A DNA stretch of 64,000 nucleotides. It comes from Thalassotalea insulae (GTDB lineage Bacteria > Pseudomonadota > Gammaproteobacteria > Enterobacterales > Alteromonadaceae). Below are positions 36,366-47,833 of this stretch, piece after piece. Numbering within the stretch: the stretch's first letter is position 1; every line of letters begins with the position of its first letter. A program made the position numbers and the translations under genes. The notes under the pieces are model-generated. The model saw only the letters and a program-made list of their open reading frames with translations, was not told the origin of the DNA and made no database searches. The DNA lies in contig NZ_BSST01000001.1 in the NCBI RefSeq assembly GCF_030161395.1, positions 930,001 through 994,000 on the forward strand. The letters run 5' to 3'.

Positions 36366-37376
36366 TCATTCAAAACCATTCGGGTTATTTGATTGCCAAC
36401 GCCAAGTATCTTCAATCATGGTCGATAAATCCCGCTCTGCCTGCCAATTCAATAGTTTTTGCGCAACCCCCGCATCAGCAAAAACCGTAGCAATATCTCC
36501 CTCGCGTCTTGGTACTATTTCATAAGGTATATTCTGACCACTAATCGACTGGAAGGTATTAACGATATCCAAAACTGAGGTACCATTACCTGTACCTAAG
36601 TTGATCGGCTGACAACCATTAATTTTATCTAAACTTTCCAATGCTTTAACATGCCCTAATGCGAGATCAACCACATGAATATAATCCCGAACTCCAGTAC
36701 CGTCTTCAGTGTCATAATCATCACCAAAGACCTGCAACTTAGGTAAGCGACCAACCGCAACCTGTGCAACATAAGGCAATAAATTATTAGGAATACCGTT
36801 AGGGTTTTCACCGATTAACCCAGAATGATGCGCACCAATCGGATTAAAGTAGCGTAGGCAAGCAATTGACCACTGTGGATCACTCTTTGCCAAATCAAAC
36901 AAAATATGTTCGATCATTAGTTTAGTTTGCCCATAAGGATTAGTGGCCGAAGTCGGCATAGACTCATCTAATGGAGAAACATTATTCTCACCATAAACGG
37001 TTGCAGACGAGCTAAATACCAAATTCTTCACATTATATTCAGCCATCACCTCAAACAAGGTAACCGAACCACTGACATTATTATGGTAATAACTGAGCGG
37101 AATAGTATTAGACTCACCAACCGCCTTTAAGCCGGCAAAATGAATGACAGCATCAATATTATGGCGACTAAAAAGTTCAGACATCGCCTGACGATCACAA
37201 ATATCTGCTTTAATAAACACTGGCTGCTTGCCGGTAATGCGCTCTATTCGAGATAATACCTGAGTGGATGAATTAGCTAAATTATCCACAATGACAATCT
37301 CATAACCTAAGTTAAGTAATTCAACAACGGTATGACTACCAATATAACCCGTTCCACCTGTGATCAAAAGTTTCAT
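36366..37376 (-). CDS. galE: UDP-glucose 4-epimerase
   Basis: Interconverts UDP-glucose and UDP-galactose for surface polysaccharide. An extended SDR with NAD motif GGTGYIGSH at the N-terminus, the SSSATVYG serine/threonine region and the catalytic YGQTK. 336 residues, as in E. coli (338). No other gal-operon gene adjoins it; it lies 31 bases after the DHH phosphoesterase gene, so it may be the last gene of the cys transcript. Confidence 0.96.
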   Translation of the reverse strand: MKLLITGGTGYIGSHTVVELLNLGYEIVIVDNLANSSTQVLSRIERITGKQPVFIKADICDRQAMSELFSRHNIDAVIHFAGLKAVGESNTIPLSYYHNNVSGSVTLFEVMAEYNVKNLVFSSSATVYGENNVSPLDESMPTSATNPYGQTKLMIEHILFDLAKSDPQWSIACLRYFNPIGAHHSGLIGENPNGIPNNLLPYVAQVAVGRLPKLQVFGDDYDTEDGTGVRDYIHVVDLALGHVKALESLDKINGCQPINLGTGNGTSVLDIVNTFQSISGQNIPYEIVPRREGDIATVFADAGVAQKLLNWQAERDLSTMIEDTWRWQSNNPNGFE

Positions 37377-37407
37377 CTGTTTGCCATTCCCTATTAAACT
37401 TTATATG

Positions 37408-38364
37408 TTATTCGCCATAATATTGTGACACGCTTTCTATAAATTGTTCAATGCTTTGTGCCGGTAATTGGTTAATACCTGCCGCCGCTGCCCTGCCGCC
37501 GCCAGTAGCAAACTGTGCACATATATCGCCCGCTCCTTGCTTATTCGCTAATGGCGCCCGTAAACTCACGGTATAGGAGCCATCATCGTTAATAGTGAAG
37601 ACCCCATGGGCCTTTTCCGGCGACTGATTTGCCAATTCGTTGCCGAAGACGCCACTGACCCGCCGCGCCCATTTTTCATCCGGCAGCTCTACCATTTTGC
37701 AGACAGGATTATTTACTAACACTTTAGCGCTATTAGCTAGCTGCATATCGCTTTGATATGCCTGTGCTAACTGATAATAAACCGATCCCTGCTTAGCAAT
37801 TAACATCAGTGGATCAGAATACGCCAATAACTGTTTAAATAATTCCTCAGGAGCAAAATGTAAATCGTCCAACGTGCGGCCATAACCATTGTAATTGATG
37901 TAAATACCGAGATTTTTTAACTGCTGACGTTCGGTTTCGGTTAATCCTAGTTGCTTAGCTAAAGCGTCTGCAGAAACGATCATATTATCGCCATAAGCTG
38001 CCGCTACCGCCCAGCGTGCATAGCGCCCATTTAAATATTGATTAACCAGTAAGCTAGTACAGGTATTCGCATCAGTATCAATAATAGCGTTAAGTAACTG
38101 GCTATCTGGAATATCTCCACTGCGGTGGTGATCAACATAAAAGACACTCACTTTTTGCGCTAGCAATTCTAACAAGGCTTGCTTATTCGTCTCCATCGAG
38201 ATGTCTAATGCTGTCACAGAAGTAGCGGCCTTTGATACCTGTTTTAGCAGTTTAATATCGCGTTTTACACCAGTAATTAATTGTCCGTCTTTTGGTTCAG
38301 CCAGACGTAACTGCAATAAAGCGATAATGCCATCGGCATCGCCATTAAAAACATCAAAATGCAT
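37408..38364 (-). CDS. DHH family phosphoesterase
   Basis: 318 residues. The N-terminal metal site DVFNGDADG (Asp9, Asp11) and YVDHHRSG (near residue 97) mark the DHH domain, and the C-terminal GGGRAAAAGIN marks DHHA1. Relatives hydrolyse nucleotides such as nanoRNA, c-di-AMP or 3'-phosphoadenosine 5'-phosphate. Position 11 bases after cysC in the sulfate-activation block makes removal of a cys-pathway nucleotide by-product an attractive but unproven role. Confidence 0.85.
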   Translation of the reverse strand: MHFDVFNGDADGIIALLQLRLAEPKDGQLITGVKRDIKLLKQVSKAATSVTALDISMETNKQALLELLAQKVSVFYVDHHRSGDIPDSQLLNAIIDTDANTCTSLLVNQYLNGRYARWAVAAAYGDNMIVSADALAKQLGLTETERQQLKNLGIYINYNGYGRTLDDLHFAPEELFKQLLAYSDPLMLIAKQGSVYYQLAQAYQSDMQLANSAKVLVNNPVCKMVELPDEKWARRVSGVFGNELANQSPEKAHGVFTINDDGSYTVSLRAPLANKQGAGDICAQFATGGGRAAAAGINQLPAQSIEQFIESVSQYYGE

Positions 38365-38375
38365 AACGATTCCTT

Positions 38376-38975
38376 TTACTTAATATATTGATGCATTTGT
38401 AAATAACTGACAATTTGCTCAGCACATTGAGCAATATCATATTCTGCTGTTTTAATATGTAACGTAGGACTTTCTGGCACATCGTATTCAGAATCTATCC
38501 CAGTAAAGTCTTTGATCTCACCTGCTCTGGCTTTTTTATATAAGCCCTTAGGATCGCGCTGTTCACACACATCAATCGGAGTATCGATATATACTTCGAT
38601 AAACTCTCCAATCTCAAGCATGTTTTTTGCCATCGCGCGATCGGCGGAAAAAGGAGAAATAAATGCAGTTGAGACAATTAATCCGGCATCAAGAAATAAT
38701 TTCGCTACTTCACTGATGCGGCGAATATTTTCAATTCTGTCTTGATCACTAAAAGATAGATCACCATTTAGGCCATGACGAACATTATCACCATCAAGCA
38801 AATAGCTATGACAGCCACGCTCAAATAATAATGCGTCTACTGCATTGGCAATAGTAGACTTACCAGAGCCACTTAACCCGGTGTACCACAGTAAACAAGG
38901 TTTTTGCTGTTTTAAGTCAGCACGCTGTTTCTTATCGACATGCTGAGCATGCCATACGGTATTTTCAGTTTTCAT
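38376..38975 (-). CDS. cysC: Adenylyl-sulfate kinase
   Basis: Phosphorylates adenosine 5'-phosphosulfate to PAPS, the second activation step of sulfate assimilation. The P-loop GLSGSGKST and the [15 protein letters not shown] and [11 protein letters not shown] segments are typical. The ATG at 38975 ([15 protein letters not shown]) follows AAGGTGA and gives 199 residues, like E. coli CysC (201); a TTG at 38996 overlapping the upstream stop is less likely. Confidence 0.96.
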   Translation of the reverse strand: MKTENTVWHAQHVDKKQRADLKQQKPCLLWYTGLSGSGKSTIANAVDALLFERGCHSYLLDGDNVRHGLNGDLSFSDQDRIENIRRISEVAKLFLDAGLIVSTAFISPFSADRAMAKNMLEIGEFIEVYIDTPIDVCEQRDPKGLYKKARAGEIKDFTGIDSEYDVPESPTLHIKTAEYDIAQCAEQIVSYLQMHQYIK

Positions 38976-38992
38976 CTGGTTGATCACCTTTA

Positions 38993-40723
38993 TCAAGTAA
39001 AAGGAAAAACAATAGGGAGCAAAATAAGGACAACAGCACTATAGGTAACAGATACTGGTAAACCAAACTTAATCACATCTTTTAAGCAGTAATTACCTGC
39101 GTTATATACCATAACATTGGTTTGATAACCAAATGGGCTAATAAAGCTGCCACTCGCAGCAAACGCCACTGCCATCACATAAGGAATAGGGCTAACTCCT
39201 AACCCCAGCGCAATACTATAGGCGATAGGAAAAAGAAGTGCTGCCGCCGCACTATTGGTGATCAGTTCAGTGATCACTAAGGTTAGAACAAAAATTGCAA
39301 CCAAGGTAAAATAAGCACTCTGACCTGATAGCACGGACTCGATATTCACAGCGATTAACTCAGCAACACCGCTGGATTCTAACGCTCGTGCTAAAGTCAA
39401 TGCTCCCAAAACTATCATCCAAATTTCTAAAGGAAAACGGCGTTTAATTTCATTAATGGTTAAACAACCGCTAAAAATTAATATTGCCAGATAGAAGATC
39501 ATACACTTTAACAGAGATACACTGGTCAGCACCGATACAGCAATCGCAGCAATAAAACCAAATAGGGTAATATTATCCCGCCAGCCATAAAGCATATTAT
39601 CCGGTTGATGGCCGGACAGAATATAAAAGTTTTTCGTTAAGTTAGTCCGAGTACTAAAGTCATTACCAACCGCTAACACCAGAAAATCTCCCGGCTGAAT
39701 AATCAATGCTCCAAGTTTACCCGAAAGTGCAGCCCCTTCTCGGCGTACAGCAACTACGGCGGCATCAAAACGAGCGCGAAAACCCGCTTGTTTTAAGGTT
39801 TTTCCAACCACAGAGGAATCTGGTTTAATAAGTACTTCCGTTAAATTATCCCTTAGCAGGCCATCTTGTTCAGCAAACAGGGTTAAGCCGTCAAACTGCT
39901 GTAATACCAGTACTTTGGAAACATCACCAGAAAAAATCAATTTATCATCTGCCATGATCACTTCATCAGGAGCAACCGGTGAAATTAGCCGCCCTTGACG
40001 GATCACTTCCACCAAAAACAACGCATCCAAATTTCGTAGGCCATTTTCTTCTACCGTTAAGCCGATCATTTTTGAATCGCTACTGACCCTGGCTTCAAGC
40101 AAATAGTCTTGATTAGTTAATACTTCCTTGTCTAGCTCTGGCAAGCTGTATTGCCTGACCAGCACAACAACTAAACAGGCCACTAACGCGACAATACCAA
40201 TAGGAGTAAAATCAAAAAAACCTAAACTGTCATTACCACGCTCAATTAGCATGGTATTGACAATTAAGTTAGTCGAGGTTCCTACCAAGGTTAAAGTACC
40301 GCCTAAAATCGCAGCGAATGACAACGGTAGCAGTAACTTACCAGGGTTAATTACCCTATTACTTTGTACCGTAGAGATCAAAGCTGCGACAACCGCAGTA
40401 TTATTCATAAAGGCAGATGCTAGTGCAGTATATACTAAGGTACGAACGGTGGAAAAAAATGCCGAACCATTGATCATCACCGAGGACATTCGGCGCAAAA
40501 TGGACGTACGTTCAAAAGAAAAAGAGGCAAGCACCAATAGAATCAGTGTCACTAATCCAGGATTTACCGCATTATTCAGCACATCTTGTGTGCTAACATA
40601 GGAAGCCGCTAAACAGGCCAGCATAGCACCAGCAAACACCCTTTCAGGCACCCGCTGGAACTTCACCAGTCCGATAAATGTCACAAAAAATATGGCAATT
40701 AAACACCACTGAGTTGCTACCAC
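38993..40723 (-). CDS. SLC13/DASS family permease with RCK_C domains, probable sulfate importer
   Basis: 576 residues: membrane helices in two blocks with two TrkA-C (RCK_C) domains in the cytoplasmic middle (about residues 195-355; [21 protein letters not shown] and [12 protein letters not shown]). The DASS motif [20 protein letters not shown] [11 protein letters not shown] and [11 protein letters not shown] are present in the first half and [15 protein letters not shown] in the second. Position between cysN and cysC, with no cysTWA here, argues for sulfate as substrate. Known relatives include algal and bacterial sulfate transporters. Confidence 0.88.
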   Translation of the reverse strand: MVATQWCLIAIFFVTFIGLVKFQRVPERVFAGAMLACLAASYVSTQDVLNNAVNPGLVTLILLVLASFSFERTSILRRMSSVMINGSAFFSTVRTLVYTALASAFMNNTAVVAALISTVQSNRVINPGKLLLPLSFAAILGGTLTLVGTSTNLIVNTMLIERGNDSLGFFDFTPIGIVALVACLVVVLVRQYSLPELDKEVLTNQDYLLEARVSSDSKMIGLTVEENGLRNLDALFLVEVIRQGRLISPVAPDEVIMADDKLIFSGDVSKVLVLQQFDGLTLFAEQDGLLRDNLTEVLIKPDSSVVGKTLKQAGFRARFDAAVVAVRREGAALSGKLGALIIQPGDFLVLAVGNDFSTRTNLTKNFYILSGHQPDNMLYGWRDNITLFGFIAAIAVSVLTSVSLLKCMIFYLAILIFSGCLTINEIKRRFPLEIWMIVLGALTLARALESSGVAELIAVNIESVLSGQSAYFTLVAIFVLTLVITELITNSAAAALLFPIAYSIALGLGVSPIPYVMAVAFAASGSFISPFGYQTNVMVYNAGNYCLKDVIKFGLPVSVTYSAVVLILLPIVFPFT

Positions 40724-40822
40724 TATTCTTATCCTTTTAGCAGCAATATTTACTGATATGTTGTAACAGCTGAATTGGCAGAATACAACTGCCAGTCAGC
40801 GATAAGCAAACGCTTGAGTTCA

Positions 40823-42232
40823 CTAGCTCATTTTTGTGATGTCTCGAGCACCCCAGTGAGGAAAATGTTTGCGGATCAACGCATTGTATTCTAATTCAAA
40901 GGCACTGAACTCATGCTCCTCGCCTTTTTGAATCGCCCGATTAATCATCCCTGCGCCGACGGTAATGTTGCTTAAGCGATCAATGATAATAAAAGCACCG
41001 GTAGCTTTATTATTTTGATACGGGTCAAAATGTAACGGCTCTGCCAGATCAAAATTAACCGAGCCAATTTCATTCAATGCTAATTGTGAAGTTTCAGACT
41101 GCTCCATGGTATTGACATTGACTTTATATTCAATCGACGACACATGACCTGTAGTGATTTTAGTGCCATGTTTGATGTAGTATTCGCGACCACTTTCTAA
41201 TTCATCTTCATGCATCCAGACGACATTAGCATTGAGTTCTTTTGAAGATGTCGGCAACGCACCTTTTTTCACTATCATCTCACCACGGCTGATATCAATT
41301 TCATCTTCCAGAGTGATAGTTACCGCCTGCCCTTTATCAGCACGATCAAGTTCTCCATCAAAGGTAACAATAGATTTAACAATGCTTTCTTTACCCGATG
41401 GTAATGCGACAATTTCATCCCCAACCCGAATGTGACCAGAACCGACTGTACCGGCAAAGCCCCTGAAATTTAGATGTGGACGATTAACATACTGCACTTG
41501 AAAGCGAAATTCGGTAAATTCTGAGCTGCCTTCCACTTTAATGGTGTTAAGCAACTTCATCATGGTCGCACCAGGGTACCAAGGCATATTGGCACTTTCG
41601 TCAACGACATTGTCACCTTTTAACGCCGAAATAGGCACAAAACGAACATCATCAAAGCTTAACTGGTCAGCAAAGTCTCGGTATTCTTTCTTAATTTCCT
41701 GATAACGCTCCTGACTGTAATCCACCAGGTCCATTTTATTAACCGCGACTAGAACATGCTTAATACCAAGCAATGAACAGATAAAAGAATGGCGGCGAGT
41801 TTGTACCTGCACTCCATGGCGGGCATCAATTAATATTACGGCTAAATCACAAGTTGAAGCCCCTGTTGCCATATTACGGGTATACTGTTCATGTCCCGGG
41901 GTGTCAGCAATAATAAACTTACGCTTATCAGTAGCAAAATAACGATAAGCAACATCAATAGTGATACCTTGTTCACGCTCAGACTGTAAGCCATCAACTA
42001 ACAGTGCCAGATCAACCGCTTCACCTGTGGTGCCTGATTTTTTACTGTCACTTTCAATTGCTGCTAACTGATCTTCAAAGATCATTTTTGAGTCATGTAA
42101 TAAGCGGCCAATAAGCGTGCTTTTGCCATCATCAACGCTACCACAAGTGAAAAAACGTAGCATTTCTTTGTTTTCATGCTGCTTTAAATAAGCTTCAATA
42201 TCTGTTGCAAGTAAGTCAGAATTCGGACTCAT
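40823..42232 (-). CDS. cysN: Sulfate adenylyltransferase subunit 1 (GTPase)
   Basis: GTPase subunit that drives ATP sulfurylase. EF-Tu-like G domain with P-loop [29 protein letters not shown] and NKMDLVDY, followed by two beta-barrel domains. 469 residues, near E. coli CysN (475), with no fused CysC kinase domain, in line with the separate cysC gene. It follows cysD by 75 bases. Confidence 0.97.
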   Translation of the reverse strand: MSPNSDLLATDIEAYLKQHENKEMLRFFTCGSVDDGKSTLIGRLLHDSKMIFEDQLAAIESDSKKSGTTGEAVDLALLVDGLQSEREQGITIDVAYRYFATDKRKFIIADTPGHEQYTRNMATGASTCDLAVILIDARHGVQVQTRRHSFICSLLGIKHVLVAVNKMDLVDYSQERYQEIKKEYRDFADQLSFDDVRFVPISALKGDNVVDESANMPWYPGATMMKLLNTIKVEGSSEFTEFRFQVQYVNRPHLNFRGFAGTVGSGHIRVGDEIVALPSGKESIVKSIVTFDGELDRADKGQAVTITLEDEIDISRGEMIVKKGALPTSSKELNANVVWMHEDELESGREYYIKHGTKITTGHVSSIEYKVNVNTMEQSETSQLALNEIGSVNFDLAEPLHFDPYQNNKATGAFIIIDRLSNITVGAGMINRAIQKGEEHEFSAFELEYNALIRKHFPHWGARDITKMS

Positions 42233-42307
42233 AGTATTTCCTTGAAATAGGGTCTACAGTGCCAGCTGAGCCAGCGGTTATTAACGTTTACAAATTGAAT
42301 GTGCTGA

Positions 42308-43207
42308 CTAAAAGTAGCCTTCCATTTTCTTTTTCTCCATCGAACCAGCCGAATCATGGTCAATCACTCGTCCCTGGCGTTCTGAAGTCTTTGTTAATAA
42401 CATTTCTTGGATAATCTCAGGCAAGGTAGTGGCATTTGATTCAACCGCCCCAGTTAATGGATAACAGCCTAAGGTTCTAAAACGAACATTTTTCATCATC
42501 ACCTGTTCATCATCTGCGATTGGCATACGATCATCATCTACCATGATCAACGTACCGTCACGCTCAATAACCGGACGTTCTTTTGCCAGATATAAAGGCA
42601 CTATCTTAATATTTTCTAAATAAATATATTGCCAGATATCTAATTCAGTCCAGTTAGAGAGTGGAAAAACACGAATACTTTCGCCTTTATCTACTTTACT
42701 ATTATAGATATTCCATAATTCCGGACGCTGACTTTTTGGATCCCAACGATGATTTTTATCACGGAAAGAATAAACACGCTCTTTAGCGCGAGATTTTTCT
42801 TCATCACGTCTGGCACCACCAAAGGCTGCATCAAAACCGTAATGGTCCAACGCCTGTTTTAAGCCTTGAGTTTTCATGATATCGGTATGTTTTGCGCTAC
42901 CGTGCACAAAAGGACTAATCCCCATTTTTAAGCCTTCTGGGTTTTGGTGCACTAATAACTCAAAGCCATATTCTTTTGCCATTTGATCACGAAAGGCGAT
43001 CATTTCTTTAAACTTCCATGTAGTATCGACATGCAATAAAGGAAATGGAATTTTTCCTGGCGCAAAAGCTTTACGAGCTAAATGCAATAACACCGCAGAG
43101 TCTTTACCTACTGAGTAAAGCATCACAGGTTTATCAAATTCCGCAGCCACTTCACGCATAATGTGAATAGATTCGGCTTCTAACTTTTGTAGATGAGTTA
43201 AGTTCAT
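42308..43207 (-). CDS. cysD: Sulfate adenylyltransferase subunit 2
   Basis: Catalytic ATP-sulfurylase subunit that makes APS from sulfate and ATP. The PP-loop [12 protein letters not shown] and the [17 protein letters not shown] block are characteristic; 299 residues (E. coli 302). First gene of the cys transcript. The 131-base upstream space holds TGCCA-CAT-TGGCA (43252-43264), a short palindrome that could be a regulator site; CysB control is likely by analogy only. Confidence 0.97.
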   Translation of the reverse strand: MNLTHLQKLEAESIHIMREVAAEFDKPVMLYSVGKDSAVLLHLARKAFAPGKIPFPLLHVDTTWKFKEMIAFRDQMAKEYGFELLVHQNPEGLKMGISPFVHGSAKHTDIMKTQGLKQALDHYGFDAAFGGARRDEEKSRAKERVYSFRDKNHRWDPKSQRPELWNIYNSKVDKGESIRVFPLSNWTELDIWQYIYLENIKIVPLYLAKERPVIERDGTLIMVDDDRMPIADDEQVMMKNVRFRTLGCYPLTGAVESNATTLPEIIQEMLLTKTSERQGRVIDHDSAGSMEKKKMEGYF

Positions 43208-43338
43208 TGCTGTCTTATAATTTAATCCATACTAAATATATAAGAACATTTTGCCACATTGGCACTAAAGCATCCATATAAGAAAACACTTTTATAGACC
43301 TATATGGAATATAAAAATATTATCTAATAAAGTTTTTC

Positions 43339-44967
43339 TTATTTATCACTTAACTGCTTGATACGCTTTATTAACGATAAAGTGGAACTTGAAAGGTCAT
43401 CACTTAGATTGTCATTCATCGCACGCAATATTTGTGCTCCCAGCTCTTTCCCTAGCTCAACCCCCCATTGATCGAAAGAGTTAAGTTGCCACAAGACCCC
43501 TTGTACAAAAATTTTATGTTCATATAACGCCAGTAAAGCCCCTAACGTTTTCGGCGTTAACTGTTTCAGCACTAAGGTATTACTGGGAGTGTTACCTTTC
43601 ATAACTTTATGCAAAGCCAATGCTTCAGCCTGCTGCTCTGACTTTCCATTAGCCATAAGCTCTGCTTTTGCTTGTGCAAAAGTTTTCCCTCGCATTAACG
43701 CTTCGCTCTGTGCTAAGCAGTTTGCTACTAACACTTGTTGGTGCTTTGAATAATCATGGTGCCCTTGGGCACAAACAATAAAATCAGTCGGGATGATCTC
43801 TTCACTTTGATGCATTAACTGCATGAACGCATGCTGACTGTTAGTACCTTCCTGACCAAAAACAATAGGTGCTGTGTGCCAGCCCAGTTTTTCGCCTTGC
43901 AACGAAACCGACTTACCGTTACTTTCCATATCTGTTTGCTGTAAATACCCCGGCAAAGCACGTAAAGCATGATTATATGGTAGAATAGCCAGACTGGAGT
44001 AACCAAGTGCATTGCGATTCCATAGGCCTGTTAACGCCATAACGATTGGCATATTCTGGTCAAATGGTGCTTGTCTAAAATGTTGATCCATCAAATAAGC
44101 ACCACGTTTTAATTGAGCAAATCCCTGCTCGCCAATCGCTAATGCTAATGGAAAACCAACAGCTGACCATAAAGAAAAACGGCCTCCCACCCAATCCCAC
44201 ATTGGCAGAATATTGTCTTTGGTGATACCAAATTGAGTCACTGCTGTAATATTAGTACTGACAGCAAACCAGTGACGGGCAATGATATTCGGCTGGGCTA
44301 CATGGGTTAACATCCACTGTTTTACCGCTACAGCATTTAGCATGGTTTCTTGTGTAGTAAAGGTTTTCGAAATAACAACTACTAAGGTTGTTTCAGCTGA
44401 TAATAATGCCAGTTTTTCAGCAACTGCATCGCCATCAACATTGGCTAATACATGTACATTCAACCCGGTAGTGTGATAAGGCTTTAGCGCCGATATACCA
44501 AGTTTAATGCCATAATAGGAGCCCCCGATGCCGATTGCCAGCACATCAGTAAACTTTTGCCCATTGACAGTACAGTATTGACCATGACTAATATCATTAA
44601 CCAATTGCGACATCTTTTGCTCAGTCGCAATAACCTCAGCAGCTTGTGTTCCCAAAACCGCTTTTTTCTCCTTTTCCGGAGCCCTTAATAGCGGATGCAA
44701 AACAGCACGATTTTCCGTCTGGTTTATTCTTTCACCGCTAAACATCTTTTCTATATATTGATCTAGCCCTTGAGTCTTAGCCCAATGACATAAATCATCC
44801 CGTTCACTTTGAACTAGATTTTGTTTTGCATAATCTAGGAAAATACCTGCCGCATCGACAGAAAAGTTTACAGCCCGTTTGCTATCATCAAACAGGGTTT
44901 CAATTGTTCGCGCTTTAGCATCTTTTGCTAACGCACAAAGCGCTGTCATACTATTACCCACCGTCAT
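43339..44967 (-). CDS. pgi: Glucose-6-phosphate isomerase
   Basis: Interconverts glucose-6-phosphate and fructose-6-phosphate. Signatures: DVLAIGIGGSYYGIKLG, VVISKTFTTQETMLNA, the QTDMESNGKSV block, FGQEGTNSQHAFMQLMHQ with the catalytic His, and FDQWGVELGK near the end. 542 residues, near E. coli Pgi (549). It lies 54 bases after galU on the same strand, so the two form a hexose-phosphate/UDP-glucose unit. Confidence 0.97.
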   Translation of the reverse strand: MTVGNSMTALCALAKDAKARTIETLFDDSKRAVNFSVDAAGIFLDYAKQNLVQSERDDLCHWAKTQGLDQYIEKMFSGERINQTENRAVLHPLLRAPEKEKKAVLGTQAAEVIATEQKMSQLVNDISHGQYCTVNGQKFTDVLAIGIGGSYYGIKLGISALKPYHTTGLNVHVLANVDGDAVAEKLALLSAETTLVVVISKTFTTQETMLNAVAVKQWMLTHVAQPNIIARHWFAVSTNITAVTQFGITKDNILPMWDWVGGRFSLWSAVGFPLALAIGEQGFAQLKRGAYLMDQHFRQAPFDQNMPIVMALTGLWNRNALGYSSLAILPYNHALRALPGYLQQTDMESNGKSVSLQGEKLGWHTAPIVFGQEGTNSQHAFMQLMHQSEEIIPTDFIVCAQGHHDYSKHQQVLVANCLAQSEALMRGKTFAQAKAELMANGKSEQQAEALALHKVMKGNTPSNTLVLKQLTPKTLGALLALYEHKIFVQGVLWQLNSFDQWGVELGKELGAQILRAMNDNLSDDLSSSTLSLIKRIKQLSDK

Positions 44968-45021
44968 CCTTTTACTATCTGATTAAACTGTCTAACATTA
45001 CTGTGTATCTAAGCTCAGTGC

Positions 45022-45915
45022 TTAAATCAGTTCAGCTAAATACTGTTTAAATTCAGTAGCAAGCTCTGGGTGACGTAATCCGTATTCAACATTAGCTTTC
45101 ATATAACCGAGTTTTGAACCACAATCATGAGATTTACCAGTCATATGAAACGCTTCCACAGGTTCCATTTTCATCAAGCTGGCAATAGCATCTGTTAGTT
45201 GAATTTCATCACCAGCACCAGGCGGGGTAAACTCTAGCAAATCCCAAATAGCACCGGATAAAACATAACGGCCAACTACCGCTAAATTTGAAGGTGCCTC
45301 TTCTAGTGCTGGCTTTTCAACCACAGCGGTCATGGTTTTCGACTCACCAGCAGCTAATTGATGACCTTCACAATCAGCAACGCCATAACTACTCACTTTT
45401 TCCATCGGTACCGGCTCTACCATGATTTGACTATAACCGACTTCATCGTAACGACGCAGCATGGCAGCAAGGTTTTCCGTTCTCGGGTTAGCACTTGCTT
45501 CATCTAATATCACATCAGGTAAAACAACAACGAACGGTTCATTACCCACAATTGGTCGCGCCTTTAATACTGCATGGCCTAAACCTTTGGCTTCCCCCTG
45601 ACGAACATGCATGATAGTGACCCCTTTCGGGCATATCGCCTGCACTTCATCCAACAGTTGGCGCTTAACACGCTTTTCTAGCGTTGTTTCTAATTCAAAC
45701 GATTTGTCAAAATGGTTTTCAATGGCATTTTTGGATGAATGTGTCACTAAAACAATCTCTTTAATGCCAGCATCAATACATTCATTTACGATATACTGGA
45801 TCAAAGGTTTATCGACAATAGGCAGCATTTCTTTTGGTATTGCCTTAGTTGCAGGTAACATACGAGTCCCTAATCCGGCAACAGGGATCACTGCTTTCGT
45901 TATTTTCTTTGTCAT
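45022..45915 (-). CDS. galU: UTP--glucose-1-phosphate uridylyltransferase
   Basis: Makes UDP-glucose. Nucleotide-binding [22 protein letters not shown] and the catalytic [10 protein letters not shown], plus [19 protein letters not shown], are typical of bacterial GalU. The ATG at 45915 ([12 protein letters not shown]) gives 297 residues (E. coli 302); a longer frame to 45945 is not needed. Co-oriented with pgi and functionally upstream of galE. Confidence 0.96.
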   Translation of the reverse strand: MTKKITKAVIPVAGLGTRMLPATKAIPKEMLPIVDKPLIQYIVNECIDAGIKEIVLVTHSSKNAIENHFDKSFELETTLEKRVKRQLLDEVQAICPKGVTIMHVRQGEAKGLGHAVLKARPIVGNEPFVVVLPDVILDEASANPRTENLAAMLRRYDEVGYSQIMVEPVPMEKVSSYGVADCEGHQLAAGESKTMTAVVEKPALEEAPSNLAVVGRYVLSGAIWDLLEFTPPGAGDEIQLTDAIASLMKMEPVEAFHMTGKSHDCGSKLGYMKANVEYGLRHPELATEFKQYLAELI

Positions 45916-45945
45916 TTTTATGTTCACACCAATACTAATAATCAT

Positions 45946-46222
45946 TAATAGTGCAGATCATACTATTAAACAGCAGTTAGACACCAGCAGGAGTCACATT
46001 TAAATAGACCATAATAAGAGAATATTTTCGCCATTACGCAATTGCCAAATAAAGAATATTTATCCTACAACTTTACACTCCTAATTTGGCTAAAATACTT
46101 CTTTGCTTGCGCTCACCCGGTATCACAGGTATAAATGGGCGCTGAAAATGTAAATTGTGCCACGATAATACATCGATATCCTGATGTAATATTCAATAAC
46201 AATAAAAATACCCATACAGCTA
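45946..46222. other. Intergenic region between divergent galU and peptide transporter
   Basis: About 300 bases, A/T-rich, which must hold promoters for both directions. I see no RNA gene, open frame or strong terminator, and no promoter pair good enough to name. Confidence 0.5.
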
Positions 46223-46252
46223 ATGGCACAGCTTAGGAAGGATAAATTATTT

Positions 46253-47788
46253 ATGACAACGCAAAATACTAAGACCTTTTTTGGTCAACCAGAAGGTCTT
46301 AAAACTCTGTTTTTCACTGAAATGTGGGAACGCATGAGTTACTACGGCATGCGCATGCTGTTAGTACTTTTTATGACCGCAACCTTACAAGAGAACGGCC
46401 TTGGCTTAACAGTTGCTTCAGCGGCAGCCATATACGGCTTATACACAGGTAGTGTCTATTTTATGGGATTACCCGGCGGCTGGATTTCAGACAGACTACT
46501 TGGTGGCCAAAAAGCAGTTTGGTACGGTGGACTTATTATTATGTGTGGCCACATCATTCTAGCGATACCAAACGACAAAACTTTCTTTATCGGCCTTATC
46601 GTCGTTATTTTAGGTACCGGTCTATTAAAACCTAACATTGGCGCCATGGTTGGTCAGTTGTATTCAGACGAAGATAAACGTCGCGATTCAGGTTATGCCA
46701 TCTATTATATGGGGATTAACCTAGGCTCTGTGTTAGGTTACACCATTTGTGGTTACCTGATGGAAGATCAAGATAACTTCGGCTGGCACTGGGCATTCGG
46801 CGCAGCGGCCATTGGTATGGCGGTTGGTTTACTGCAATACCGTAAAACGCTAGGTAAGTTACAAGGTGTAGGTGCACAACCTGCGGCACCATTAAGCGCT
46901 AAAGGTAAGCAAATGAGCTGGACCGCAATTGGGGCGATGTTAATCATTCTGGCAACGATAACAGCACTTGCCCTAAATGGCGCACTGATTATCGACCCTG
47001 TCTCTGTTGCAGAATATGTTGCTATCAGCTTTACCGTGATGTTTGTTCTCTATTACGCTGCTATTTATATGTTTGGTAATCTAACCCCTAACGAAATGAA
47101 GCGTTTGGGCGCACTATTATTAGTCTGTATTGCCTCCGCCTGTTTCTGGTCTGGTTTTGAACAAGCAGGCTCTTCAATGAACCTATTCGCCCGAGATTAT
47201 ACCGATCGTTTAGTGGGTAGTTTTGAAATACCAACAGGCTGGTTCCAATCATTAAACGCAATGTTTATCGTTTTACTATCTCCATTTTTTGCCGCCCTAT
47301 GGATTAACTTAGGTAAGCGTTTTGTCAGCCCAGGTTACGGCATCAAATGCGCTATCGGCCTGATGGTTATGGCCAGTGGCTTTATCGTGATGTTCTTTGC
47401 AGCACAATATGCAGCATCAGGATTAAAAGTGGCGCCGTATTGGTTGGTAGCTACTTACTTTCTTCACACAGTCGGTGAATTATGCTTAAGCCCGGTAGCA
47501 TTAAGTGCGATCAGCAAGTTATCACCACGTCGCTTTGCCGGTCAAATGATGGGTGTATTCGTACTAACTTATTCTATTGGTAACATTATTTCCGGTTTAC
47601 TAGCCGGTAACTTTGATCCAAATAGAGTAGACCAACTACCGAATTTATATATTCAGATTAGTTTATTTAGTATTGGTATTGGTATTGTTATCTTATTGTT
47701 GAGCTTTAAGTCTCGCATTTGGGAAAACCTATCAAATGACACAGAAGAAGTTGCTGCTGTCGACAAGGCTGCGGCCACTACAGCATAA
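46253..47788 (+). CDS. Proton-dependent oligopeptide transporter (POT/PTR2 family)
   Basis: About 511 residues and 12-14 membrane helices. The POT motif ExxER is in EMWERMSYYGMR, followed by GGWISDRLLGGQKAVWYGG and GTGLLKPNIGAMVGQLY, and FWSGFEQAGSS further on. These take up di- and tripeptides with protons. ATG at 46253 follows AGGAAGGAT; the frame extends to 46223 but that start has no ribosome site. Followed directly by a terminator. Confidence 0.93.
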   Translation: MTTQNTKTFFGQPEGLKTLFFTEMWERMSYYGMRMLLVLFMTATLQENGLGLTVASAAAIYGLYTGSVYFMGLPGGWISDRLLGGQKAVWYGGLIIMCGHIILAIPNDKTFFIGLIVVILGTGLLKPNIGAMVGQLYSDEDKRRDSGYAIYYMGINLGSVLGYTICGYLMEDQDNFGWHWAFGAAAIGMAVGLLQYRKTLGKLQGVGAQPAAPLSAKGKQMSWTAIGAMLIILATITALALNGALIIDPVSVAEYVAISFTVMFVLYYAAIYMFGNLTPNEMKRLGALLLVCIASACFWSGFEQAGSSMNLFARDYTDRLVGSFEIPTGWFQSLNAMFIVLLSPFFAALWINLGKRFVSPGYGIKCAIGLMVMASGFIVMFFAAQYAASGLKVAPYWLVATYFLHTVGELCLSPVALSAISKLSPRRFAGQMMGVFVLTYSIGNIISGLLAGNFDPNRVDQLPNLYIQISLFSIGIGIVILLLSFKSRIWENLSNDTEEVAAVDKAAATTA

Positions 47789-47803
47789 TTAAATAACATG
47801 ATA

Positions 47804-47833
47804 AGCGGTGGCAGATGCCACCGCTTTTTTTTT
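47804..47833 (+). terminator. Strong terminator abutting the fau start codon
   Basis: Perfect 9-base stem AGCGGTGGC / GCCACCGCT with an AGAT loop and a nine-T run that ends at the base before the next ATG (47834). It closes the peptide-transporter transcript and occupies the place where the next gene would carry its ribosome site. Confidence 0.95.

Noticed and set aside
47789..47833. 6S RNA gene expected before fau, as in E. coli
   Set aside because: The interval is only 45 bases and is filled by a terminator hairpin.
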